A stretch of 64,000 nucleotides of DNA from NCBI GenBank assembly GCA_937876195.1, contig CALEIK010000017.1, positions 1 to 64,000 of the forward strand, read 5' to 3'. The notes beneath the pieces are model-generated. The model saw only the letters and a program-made list of their open reading frames with translations, made no database searches and was not told the DNA's origin. Below, piece by piece: positions 17,412-26,900 of this stretch (the stretch's first letter is position 1; each line of letters starts with the position of its first letter). Source of the DNA: an uncultured Flavobacteriales bacterium (GTDB taxonomy: Bacteria > Bacteroidota > Bacteroidia > Flavobacteriales_D > Crocinitomicaceae). The translations under genes and the position numbers were made by a program.

Positions 17412-17759
17412 ATGGCGATAATTATAACGGATGAGTGTATTAATTGTGGAGCATGTGAACCAGAATGTCCAAACAATGCAATCTACGAAGGTGGTGCGGA
17501 GTGGCGATATTCTGACGGTACCTCGTTGGCTGGAATGATTACCACCTTGAATGGCGATGACGTTGTTGCAGATGATGCACACGAACCAGTTGATATGGAT
17601 ATTTATTACATCGTTACGGATAAGTGTACAGAATGCGTTGGTTTCCACGACGAGCCTCAATGCGCCGCTGTTTGTCCTGTTGATTGTTGTGTTGACGATC
17701 CTGATTTTCGTGAATCGGATGATGAATTGTTGGCGAAGAAGGATTTTATGCACCTGTAG
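17412..17759 (+). CDS. Ferredoxin with two 4Fe-4S cluster motifs
   Basis: This 115-residue cytoplasmic electron carrier has cluster motif 1, CINCGACEPECPNNAI (residues about 11-26), and motif 2, CTECVGFHDEPQCAAVCPVDC. In motif 2 the spacing between the second and third Cys is enlarged, as in YfhL/Alvin-type ferredoxins. A 45-residue insert between the motifs is acidic, and the protein as a whole is acidic. It is divergent from the LuxC-type reductase gene, and the two could be functionally linked; that is inference. No convincing terminator follows. Confidence 0.92.
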   Translation: MAIIITDECINCGACEPECPNNAIYEGGAEWRYSDGTSLAGMITTLNGDDVVADDAHEPVDMDIYYIVTDKCTECVGFHDEPQCAAVCPVDCCVDDPDFRESDDELLAKKDFMHL

Positions 17760-17843
17760 GAATAGTTCAAAAAAGTTCAAAGTTCAAGTAGTTTAAAGAT
17801 TAGATTTTTCACAAAGAGGTGAGACCTTTCAAAGGAACCAATC

Positions 17844-17885
17844 TTAACTCTTAACTCTTAACTCTTAACTCTTAACTCTTAATTC
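17844..17885. repeat. Heptamer microsatellite (TTAACTC)
   Basis: Five exact and one imperfect copy of TTAACTC occur in tandem in the 230-nt gap between the ferredoxin gene and the SRP RNA. A GTTCAAA-type simple repeat lies just before it (17764-17790). No gene is seen here. Confidence 0.85.
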
Positions 17886-17960
17886 ACAACTCCCAATTCC
17901 TTCAACAACAAGCTTGTTCATTTATTATCACTCCTTCCAACAAAATATACCCATCTATCA

Positions 17961-17990
17961 TTGTAGAAAAGAATAATCCTATTACTTTTG
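17961..17990 (+). promoter_or_regulatory. Promoter of the SRP RNA gene
   Basis: TTG at 17961-17963, a 19-nt spacer, and TACTTTTG at 17983-17990 match the Bacteroidetes TTG-N19-TAnnTTTG promoter. Initiation about 4-6 nt later fits the 5' end of the RNA stem. Confidence 0.75.
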
Positions 17991-17995
17991 CGGCT

Positions 17996-18101
17996 GGGGT
18001 AAGTCTTGTACGACCAGCTCCCTCTGAATCCTCCAGGTCGGGAACGAAGCAAAGGTAAGAGGTTGTAGCGGTGCGATATGAGTAGCTTACCCCTCTTTTT
18101 T
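17996..18101 (+). ncRNA. ffs: Signal recognition particle RNA (small bacterial type)
   Basis: The apical domain reads CCAGGTCGGGAACGAAGCAAAGG across 18034-18056. This is the SRP helix 8 pattern with its GGAA tetraloop and the asymmetric GAAGCA side. Compared with the common CAGGTCCGGAAGGAAGCAGC, the pair closing the tetraloop is swapped from C-G to G-C, a compensatory change. The 5' GGGGTAAG (17996-18003) pairs with CTTACCCC near 18086-18093, closing the long rod, and a seven-T run follows. The length of about 105 nt fits the 4.5S class. A canonical promoter precedes it. Confidence 0.9.
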
Positions 18102-18161
18102 TCCTAATTTTTCAATTGAGCATACTATTTACCTGAGTGAGCGGATTTATTTTGGATGAAA

Positions 18162-18193
18162 TAAAAAAATCCGTTACCCAAATGGCAACGGAC
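18162..18193 (-). terminator. Terminator of the SKYDA-repeat gene
   Basis: On the minus strand, TCCGTTGCC pairs with GGTAACGGA around a short loop, followed by seven T. It lies 20 nt after the stop codon. Confidence 0.85.
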
Positions 18194-18212
18194 TCTTTCC
18201 TTCGAATAAGGT

Positions 18213-18551
18213 CTAATACATTAACTGCTTTTTGCCAGAATCTCTCCAGCCTGCATCGTATTTACTGTCGCTGAAGTAGATTTTCAAGTCAGCATCGTAT
18301 TTACTATCTACAAAAAAGACAGATTTGTCAGCATCGTATTTGCTACTTGCAAAATACCAGAGGCCTTTGTTGTCCGTTGCATCGTACTTTGACGAGCATT
18401 TGTAGACTACTAAATCTGCATCGTACTTGCTATCACAAACAAATACTTTGACATCTGCATCGTACTTACTACTTGCAGAAAAGACAGATTGAGCATTGGC
18501 TGTAACTGTTAATCCTCCAATAAAAAATAGCACACATAAAATTCTTTTCAT
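18213..18551 (-). CDS. Secreted SKYDA-repeat protein (DUF6150-like)
   Basis: The product has 112 residues. A signal peptide (MKRILCVLFFIGGLTVTANA) is followed by six copies of S-K-Y-D-A, at residues 28, 41, 54, 70, 83 and 96. The period is 13 residues, with one 3-residue insertion. Between the SKYDA blocks come alternating hydrophobic stretches such as VKVFVC and LVVYKC, which suggest a small beta structure with identical turns. This is the pattern I associate with DUF6150. The DNA repeats too (a 39-bp period). No enzyme motif or sorting domain is seen. The function is unknown; the Asp- and Tyr-rich turns might bind a cation or glycan, but that is speculation. Confidence 0.8.
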   Translation of the reverse strand: MKRILCVLFFIGGLTVTANAQSVFSASSKYDADVKVFVCDSKYDADLVVYKCSSKYDATDNKGLWYFASSKYDADKSVFFVDSKYDADLKIYFSDSKYDAGWRDSGKKQLMY

Positions 18552-18668
18552 ACCAGGTTGATTCTTAAATTGTTTGCTAAAAGTAAACTAATCTTGCAAA
18601 AATTGAAAATCATATCAACCTTTTTTATTAAATTTACGTTTAAGAATAAAAAACAAACCTATATTGAT

Positions 18669-19364
18669 ATGAAAAAAACTCTACTATTATTAGCATTTGT
18701 GTCTTTCGGAATTTTCCAAGCCAACGCACAGTGTACCATTTCGCCTTCATGTACTCCTGATCCCGCTACTGCATTTTGTAGCACACCGGATCCGGCAACA
18801 CCACTTCCAGATGGAGAGGTTGGAACTGCTTACACGACTGTTATCCAAGTTTCTGTAGGTACTACTGCCTCTGGAATTCCGGTAACGAGTGGTGAGATTA
18901 CGAATATAAACTTACCAGCAGGATTAACTTACTCCACAAACCCAGCAAATGGTATTATTCTAGCTGGACAAAGTGGATGTATTGAAATCACTGGAACTCC
19001 TACAACGGCTGGTGCTGGTGGAACTCCGGAAGGAACTGCAACAGTACAAGTAATGGGACATACTGCCGGTGGATCTATCCCGTTTGATATTCCTTATAAC
19101 ATTACAATAACAGATCCAGCATCATCAGTTGCTGAAATAGCTCCGTTAAATCTGTTTTCTTTGTTTCCAAATCCAGCAACGTCAGATTTGACAGTTAAGG
19201 TGATAAAGCCAATGGAAATTGAAATTTTCAATGTGTTGGGAACGAAAGTAGTTTCTGAGTCAATCAAAGCTTCTAAAACAATCAACATCGCTCATTTAAA
19301 TGCTGGTGTTTATTTCGTTGTCGATAAAGCATCTGGAACTACGCAAAAATTGATTAAGCGATAG
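18669..19364 (+). CDS. T9SS cargo protein with type A sorting domain
   Basis: The product has about 231 residues. The ATG at 18669 gives a good signal peptide (MKKTLLLLAFVSFGIFQANA, then QCTIS); the frame extends upstream to a TTG but that would bury the signal. The mature part contains Cys/Pro-rich repeats (SCTPDPATAFCSTPDPATPLPDGE) and an Ig-like putative region with TAGAGGTPEG. The last 75 residues are a typical type IX sorting domain: LFSLFPNPATSDLTVKV, IEIFNVLGTKV, LNAGVYFVVDKASGTTQKLIK. It is therefore likely exported across the outer membrane and released or anchored. The function of the passenger is unknown. Confidence 0.85.
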   Translation: MKKTLLLLAFVSFGIFQANAQCTISPSCTPDPATAFCSTPDPATPLPDGEVGTAYTTVIQVSVGTTASGIPVTSGEITNINLPAGLTYSTNPANGIILAGQSGCIEITGTPTTAGAGGTPEGTATVQVMGHTAGGSIPFDIPYNITITDPASSVAEIAPLNLFSLFPNPATSDLTVKVIKPMEIEIFNVLGTKVVSESIKASKTINIAHLNAGVYFVVDKASGTTQKLIKR

Positions 19365-19387
19365 GTCTAAAGAATATCTATTTTGAG

Positions 19388-19423
19388 AATGCGTTGTGTT
19401 TGACACAACGCATTTTTTTTTTT
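19388..19423 (+). terminator. Strong terminator after the T9SS cargo gene
   Basis: An 11-bp perfect stem (AATGCGTTGTG with CACAACGCATT) is followed by a run of about ten T. Confidence 0.92.
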
Positions 19424-19566
19424 GAGATGTATACAAACGAATGAAAGATGTGGTTTTATTTAATCACGCAGTATTTACTTTTGTAATTATGCGCATGGAA
19501 GCACTGAAAAACGCATATACAATTTCTAGAACTGGACGAAGTAAGGAATGAATTGTGGCTTAGGTA

Positions 19567-20016
19567 TTACTCCTTAATCACCTTCCATTCCTTCACGTTT
19601 TTTTCACCAGAGATCATCCGAACAATATAATATCCAGGTGCGCGATCAGAAAAATCCAACCCTGTAATTCGGTCACTTACCGCTTTCCTATCTAATTCCT
19701 TCCCAGCCAAATCATATACAAAAACTTGCTTGTCAGGCAACTCAAGAAATGACTCACAAACTTGAATGTGCAATACGTTTTTGGTCGGATTAGGAAACAA
19801 GGTAAAAGAATACGTACCAGTAGAATCAATCAGTGCCTCACTTGCAGTATCATTATTCTTAAATTGATTGTCGTCATTAGAATTTGACCTCATAAAGTAA
19901 ACCTGCCGAAGCACTCTATTTCCAGCGTTATCGTAGATATATTCTATTTCGGTAGTCTGATTAAATGCAACCCCTGCATAAAAAACCATTAATACTATTG
20001 TCAATAATTTGTACAT
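19567..20016 (-). CDS. Short YD-repeat fragment fused to a T9SS sorting domain
   Basis: The product has 149 residues from the ATG at 20016. An upstream extension exists but the signal peptide (MYKLLTIVLMVFYAGVAFNQ) sets the start. Just after the signal it reads EIEYIYDNAGNRVLRQVYF, a single RHS/YD-repeat motif. A polar linker follows, then a complete sorting domain (FTLFPNPTKNVLHIQV, VFVYDLAGKELDRK, APGYYIVRMISGEKNVKEWKVIKE). It may be a minimal T9SS cargo. It lies 3' of the big RHS gene and two lipoproteins on the same strand. It could be a decayed or minimal RHS relative; no enzyme motif is visible. Confidence 0.75.
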   Translation of the reverse strand: MYKLLTIVLMVFYAGVAFNQTTEIEYIYDNAGNRVLRQVYFMRSNSNDDNQFKNNDTASEALIDSTGTYSFTLFPNPTKNVLHIQVCESFLELPDKQVFVYDLAGKELDRKAVSDRITGLDFSDRAPGYYIVRMISGEKNVKEWKVIKE

Positions 20017-20252
20017 TTTGCTTCGTTTAATTTGTTTTTGTTTCACTTTATCCCGCAATTCCACATCGTAACAATAAAACCATGTGCCATATATGGCGAC
20101 ATTGCCTTTATCATTGAACCACTCAAACATATCCATCCTGAATCAGTTTCGTTGCGTAATTGATAAAAATCTTTTTTTCTTTTCATAATTGACAAAATTT
20201 ACTCCTTTTGCTTAAACAACCTTTGACACAGTTCAATGAACATACTCAAATA

Positions 20253-20459
20253 TTACTCATCCTTGCAACTCACCTGATCACATTCATGCTCGTTTAGATA
20301 ATCTTCCCAATTATCTAAACTTTTACTGTTAGTGCTACCATAAGAGCAATTCCTTTCTTCGCTGATTATTCCGTTTTTTTCACATTCGCAAATACGACAC
20401 TTTTTGCAGGAAGCAACAAAGAAGCCGAATAACAACATAAAAATAGCGAGGTGTTTCAT
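20253..20459 (-). CDS. Small Cys-rich lipoprotein, candidate accessory or immunity protein of the RHS locus
   Basis: The product has 68 residues. The signal peptide ends in FVASC (lipobox Cys at 18), predicting a lipid anchor. The mature 50 residues contain CKKCRICECEKNG, a Cys near 38, and two late Cys (HECDQVSCKDE). It starts 1 nt after the stop of the preceding lipoprotein gene, and so belongs to the RHS operon. Size and Cys layout resemble the lipoprotein at 2923-3135. An immunity role is suggested only by position. Confidence 0.7.
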   Translation of the reverse strand: MKHLAIFMLLFGFFVASCKKCRICECEKNGIISEERNCSYGSTNSKSLDNWEDYLNEHECDQVSCKDE

Positions 20460-20460
20460 T

Positions 20461-20889
20461 TTATGGGTATGTGATTGTAAAATTAGTATTCTGCAAATAT
20501 TCCAGGTTTATCAGTCTTTTTTCTAAAATTCCTCTTCCTGTTATTCGAACTGTGTCCCAGGATAACTGGGTTAAAGAGTCATAATCAAAAAAATATAGCC
20601 ATGCCTTTTTTCCATCACTAAATATTTGTTCATAGCATGCTGTTCCAGGTTTTCCTGCGGTCATTGTTCTAGATGTATATGGAAACACTCTTGATTCTTG
20701 ATCTTCCAACGGATTATATTGATCGGGAATCACATCATATAATTCACTTATAATTTTGGAATCAATTGTTTTTGAGGATTCATTTTTTAATAAAAATGAA
20801 TCGTGACCGCCCTTATCAACGCAATTATCTTCACATGAGCATATAAATATAAGGCTCACAAGCACAAGTAAATTTTTAAATCCTATCAT
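20461..20889 (-). CDS. Lipoprotein directly downstream of the RHS gene, candidate immunity protein
   Basis: The product has 142 residues from ATG 20889 (an alternative start at 20898 adds three residues). The signal peptide ends in FICSC, with two Cys that could each be the lipidated residue, so it is membrane-anchored and exposed to the periplasm or surface. The mature domain is about 120 residues, with two more Cys (DNCVDKGG, GTACYEQIF) and a beta-rich look (KAWLYFFDYDSLTQLSWDTVRITGRGILEKR). No family is recognised. It lies 6-15 nt after the RHS stop codon, on the same strand. Immunity genes of polymorphic toxins usually sit there, and an exported zincin would call for an envelope-facing protector. 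The role is inferred only. Confidence 0.7.
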   Translation of the reverse strand: MIGFKNLLVLVSLIFICSCEDNCVDKGGHDSFLLKNESSKTIDSKIISELYDVIPDQYNPLEDQESRVFPYTSRTMTAGKPGTACYEQIFSDGKKAWLYFFDYDSLTQLSWDTVRITGRGILEKRLINLEYLQNTNFTITYP

Positions 20890-20904
20890 AACTATCACTT
20901 TTCA

Positions 20905-23900
20905 TTATGGTGTACTTCCAAAAAATAATCCTCCTGGAACTAAAAAATGTAATGCATATTCCCACCATTTTGCTTTTACGGGCTGATTGTTACTAATTCC
21001 TCCTGAATTCATGAACGCGGTATATATATAATTGTCTTGAACACCCGGATAATAACTTTCATTCCAATTAAATGACTTATCAATACTATTAAAATAAACA
21101 GCAGATCGATAATTTGCGTCTTTCTCAGTCCAATGCGCATTCCCTATTGAAGACTGTAAGCCAACTTTAAATAAATATATCGGTCCATAATCTTGAGACT
21201 GTAAATAATGACCATACTCATGCATAGTAGTGTAACTTCCTGCTCCAATTCCAAGTTCATGTTCAGGATCCCCTTTTCCAAGTGTTAAATATGACCCTAA
21301 CGCAACGCTGCTTGAAGTATTTTTGTTGATCGTGACAGTTGCGCCATGGTAATATTCAACTTCCTCAACATCTCCAAATAAATTTAATAATGAATTCCAA
21401 GTAAAGCCAACCGCAGTTTGATTTGCTTCCCACGTGTTTCTGGAAATAACTTGCCACAGGTCATCCCAGAAATTTCCTTGTCCGGAATCATGCGTGTCCC
21501 AAACAAATAGACCTGCATGAAGTTTCAAATCATTTGTTGATGTCAAAACAGCAGTGTTCCACGCAGTACTCCATCGGTCTTCTGAAGTGCTAAAAAATCC
21601 TTTAAAGAAACCTATAGTTCCAGCAAGAATCGGAGACTCCCCACTCGGATCCGTATAAGATAATGGATTATTCGATACATAACTGTAGCGGTTGTAACTT
21701 TGTGTAGAATACGGATTCTGCACAAAATTATCAACTGCCAACATACGAGCGAGGAGCGGATCGTACATACGATTATTCATGTTGATCAGTCCAAACTCAT
21801 CTAAATGCTCGTGTCCTGTATATCCACGAACCCATGAAAGTTGAGCTGGTAATTGCGCAACCGAGTTGAACGTCCAGTCTGTTGAATTCCTTCTTCTCCC
21901 CCATGCATCAAAGTTCTGTTCTGCCACTACAGTTCCGTTAACATCGGTAACAGCAGTCGGTGAACTAAGATGGTCTGTGTATACATAAAAATAATTGGAA
22001 ACACCGTTATCAGTTACATAGACCACCTGACTTCCTGGGGTTGGGATGTAGTGTACTTCTCTTGTACCCGATGGTGTAACCTCCTTTTCATACAGACCAA
22101 TAAAATACTTGGTTTTCACAGTTACTCCAGAGTTCTTTAACACTGTTTTTACACGATTGTACTCTGGACCATAGGTGAAATCAATGCTATATGTGCCCTC
22201 AGTGATACTTTCAGTCCGATCATAGGGTGTGTAATCTATTTCTTGCTGTACTATAGGAATTAGACTAAGGTCATTTGTAACCTTTGTAACAGCATTCAAC
22301 TTCGTTGCATCATAGGTATAAACACCTGCATCAGATTTTTCACTTATGTTTCCATTCGCTTCATAATCGATAATAGTCTGCCCAATGACTAATGGGTTAC
22401 CTGGAATATGAACTCTAGCATCCTCCAAACGGTTATGGTCATCATACGTAAAAATCTCACCTCTGTTCTTTATATTATCAGTACGACTCAAAAGATTTCC
22501 AGTTTGTGGATCAAATTCGGTTTCTAAATCCTGTACACCTTGAGTAAAGGTGGAACTTAATACGCCCAAATTGGTGTATGAATTAGTCGTTACCTTACCA
22601 TTCCCCATGGTATATTTGGTTAACTGACCGTATGAATTTTCAATGGCGTTGCTGTAATAAGTGATTGATCCAGCGTCATTTTTAATACTGATTAAATTGC
22701 TGTTCGCATCATAATAATAACGAATCTTAAACCCAGATGGATAGGTAAATGTTGATTGCCTTCCAATAGCGTCGTATTGATAGTGCGAATTGTATGCAAC
22801 ACCATCAATGTTTTTTGTTTCGGTTATGATCCTATTGTAATTGTCGTAAAACAATTCTGTAAAAACACCATTGGGTCCAGTAATTTTCTTCAACTGATTT
22901 AATCCGTTGCCACTTAGTACATATTCTGAAGTGGTCACACCATCAGGACCCGTTTTTGATGTTTCCCTCCCCATGACGTCGTAGACCATTTGATACTGGT
23001 TATTATTTGCATCAGTCTGCTCTATCAATTGTCCGTAGGCATTGTACTCATACTCTGTTTCACCTGCACTATTGTCTATCAACTTTGTTTGTCTTCCATA
23101 CGCGTCATACTCCATAGAGACCAAAACATCACTTCCCATTGAAACACTTTTTTGGTTTCCTGAACTGTAATAGGCGAAATCCAAGGTTCCACCTTCATCT
23201 GTTGAGGAAATCACCTTTCCAGAAGCATCTGTTGTTTTTGATGTAACTCCGAGAGGCGTAGTAGTCGTTATTGTTGAAGTACCACTAGCAGAGGAATAAT
23301 CTATCAATGTTCCAGAAACACCATTCGTTGAAAATATAGGTCGCTGGTACTCATCGTATCCATAATTCATCACAACTGGTGTGTTTCCAGTAAAAAATGG
23401 TGATGTGGTTGATGCAACCGTTCCATCTGGAAAGTACTTTTTAACGGTCAATGAGTTTCCACTAAGCGCTTCAGTTTCTACTTTTACCTTTCTACCTAAA
23501 ATATCATACCATACTATTTGCGTTGGACCATTTGAAGTGGTTGATATTGACTTGTATAGCGTATTATTCGGTTGTGCGTCCCCACTTCCACCCGTCATTA
23601 TATCCCACTGGCTCTCCATGCTGGTGATATTACCCAATGGATCAGTGGAACTTAGTAATTTACCCAATCCGTTATAATTATAGGTGATAGTTTTACCAGT
23701 AATATCAGTTTCAGAACTCAATGTACCCCAGCAAGTATTTCTTTCGTAAATATGCTCTTGATTTAGGGGATTGATTGATTTTACAATGAACCTTCCTTTA
23801 TTATCGTAAATCGCTTTGTTAATAACAGTAGGATGACCAGAAGCAAGTTTACTGATCTGTTTTACATTTCCAAAGTTATCATAGGCATAAACGAGCGCTA

Positions 23901-26900
23901 CTGCCTTGGGTGTTCCTGCATCGGTAATTTCGGTGTTAACCTTGCCCTTGGTCGTATAGGTGAAGCTCTTCTGACGCTGATAGGCGGTTTCACCAGTTCG
24001 AATACTATTCACAGTAACTTGTGTTACGACTGAAGGTATCCACCAAGAACCAAAGGTACCAATCACATTTGTACGTGTGACAGTCTCTGTTCCGTTATCA
24101 GTAATGGACTGCGTAATGTTTCCAAAATTGTCGTAGGTCATTGAAGATGTTACCGTCGTAGTATTAACAAAATTATTTACTACCGATTGGTCAATTTGCG
24201 CCTTGTATTTGACCCCATCGGCAATGACATTGTTTGTAGAAATTGACTCTGAAATCAACGAACTTGCACCTACGAGACCTGTTTCCTGTTTTTTAGGTAG
24301 CATCAAATAAGGCATATTCATAAATGCTAAATAAGGTGTTGTAGGCACTACATCTGGATACAATTCATTCTCAGATGTCACATAGAGACCTGTAACTTCA
24401 TTGGTAATTGTCGTTTTAGCAAAACCCAAAAAACCCTTCCCTTGACGATGTAGTTTGGCACCTTCAAACTCATAGGACGTTGTTGCAACACCACCTATTC
24501 CATCGCTCGAATTAACTTTTTCAACTAGTGGCATGGAAGTTTGAAAGGTATTCAAAGGAAATCGCTCGTCTACATCTGTCTTTGTGTAATTAACGTTTTT
24601 GGACATGTACTGGTAATCAAAATCAACTTCCTGGCCCAATCCATTTTTAACCTTATCTAACAGTAAATCTTCTCCATTCGGATTGAACTGATACAATTTC
24701 GTGTATAGTAGGGCCTCAAACTTAAGGTCTCCGTTAAAATCTCCCATTATTGAAGAACAATCATAAAGTATGTAATCCAATAAGGTACTCGTAACAACAA
24801 AGGAAATTCCAGTCGAAATATAGGTGTCAATTCTAGTTTCAGTGGCTGATTCAATGTAGCCAAACCATGGATCATAATCCCAGTGATAGACAGTATATAT
24901 GTGTACAATATCACTCTTTCCATCTCCATTTATATCTGCTATACGTACAGACGACCTTGTTTCGTTACCCATATACAACGAGTGCGGGTAATTCAAACTG
25001 AAAGAAAAAAGATTGTATCCTGTTCCAGTAGATAAACCTACTGCCGAAGGATTCTCCCCTACCAATACATCCATCGCTCCATCTCCATTAAAATCTCCCT
25101 GTTTACTTGTGGCGTAACTAGGACTTCCGTAATAAATTTTTTCAGCAGCAAAGTTCGACGAAGAGGGCACTTGATTTATTGCAAATACTTCAGTCGTAGC
25201 ATCATATTTCACCATTAATTGTCTCTTACCACTTCCATCAAAACTTGTTGGGTAAACCTTGTAATTTGTGCTTGAACCCAGCCATTGTAGTCCTGCTAAA
25301 TCTACATTTGCCGAAATCATATTGTAATCTCCGGCACCAACAACTTTACTTCCGCCTTGCCATGCATTTCTACTGGAACGAATTAATTTACCCGTATAGA
25401 GAAGATCACTTGGATTGCCATACTTCATAATAAACAAATCATCCTTTCCATCACCGTCAAAATCACCGATATGCAAAAACTTATCAGGGTGTACATATCC
25501 TCCAGGTATCAACTGATGAACTGGAACCACGTGATATCCACTTGGCTTAAATGCTGTAGGCTCAAATACATCCACAATTAACAATTGATTAATTGTATAA
25601 TTTCCTGAACTACCACTAAAGCTGAACAAAATCAAATCGTCGTTACCATCGCCAAAAAAATCAAACGATGATACAGCACCTGGTATTTTTAAATCTTGTT
25701 CATTACTATCCCAGAAAGAATAGGTTCCTTGAGGAAGTTGACCAGAACGGTATTGAGAAAATGTACCATCGCCATTGTTTGTATATATCTTCCAAAACTG
25801 ACTGCTTCCAATATAATAAGTAGTCACTATATCTGAGATCCCATCACCATTGTAATCTCCTTGTGCAACGATATCATTGCTATTCAAATTTGATGTAGTT
25901 TCAAGAAGCAATTCATTTGAGTTTCCATACTTAAAAATGGTAGGATTATATGCAATTCCACCAGCACCACTTTCCGTGATGGACTTTAAGAATGTAATAT
26001 TGTTTGCGCCATACTCGAAATCAAATTTCCGAAAGAGTTGGTTATCCGAATAAATGGAGATTGTAGCTAATAAGTACTCTAAATTAATTGGAGAACCACC
26101 GTAATACGAGATATTCTTGTCATCTCTAGTCGTATAATTAAACTCTATACTATTTGTGGTTGGAACACCTTGATCCTCGTTTCCAGAGTATTTAATCTTC
26201 TGAATTCTAAAATCATTATTCTCATTTGAATAAACATACTCTATTATATTCCCGAATAAATCAATTGATTTACTTACTCTCCAAGACAAAACTGTGCCCG
26301 TAGCTATATTAATCATCTTAGAATCTGAAGAATTTCCAAACTCTAAGATTAATCCATCCTTCGTTTCAACTTTAAACCAATCAGGACTAGAGCCTGAACC
26401 ATAAGATGTGATGCGCACATAAGACTCAGTTTCAGTTTTATAAATCGCTCCATCTCCGCCATACGTTCCAGTTACCGAATGTAAGCGATTTCCATCCAAT
26501 GCAAACCTATTATTTCCTTGTGGGTTCACAGTTTCATTAATACCATCTTGTTGAAACGTTTTTGGAACTGCACTAATCGCAGAAATACCCGTTAAATTCC
26601 AGCCCTGACCTATGTGCCCATTCCCAGCTTGACTATTATAGACTAGACCTAATGAAGGCATTAATTTATTGGTTCCGTATGGAACCGGTATTTCTATAGA
26701 ATAAGTTGCACCACCTGATGCTGAAACATTTGCGCTGCCAGCAATTGTTCCCACCTCCATACTTGTATTCAACGTGGTCGCATCATAGGCAGTTCCAGAA
26801 AACAAACTCTGATACTCTGTATGCTTCTCTATTAATGCACGCATCGTATTTGATGATGCCGAGTATTTATAACCTGGCATAAACTTTACTTGATTCTGAG

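Noticed and set aside
19094..19288. Minus-strand frame inside the T9SS cargo gene
   Set aside because: Antisense of the sorting domain; no start signal or homology.
23381..25430. Plus-strand open frames inside the RHS gene
   Set aside because: Antisense shadows of a repetitive coding region, with no independent support.
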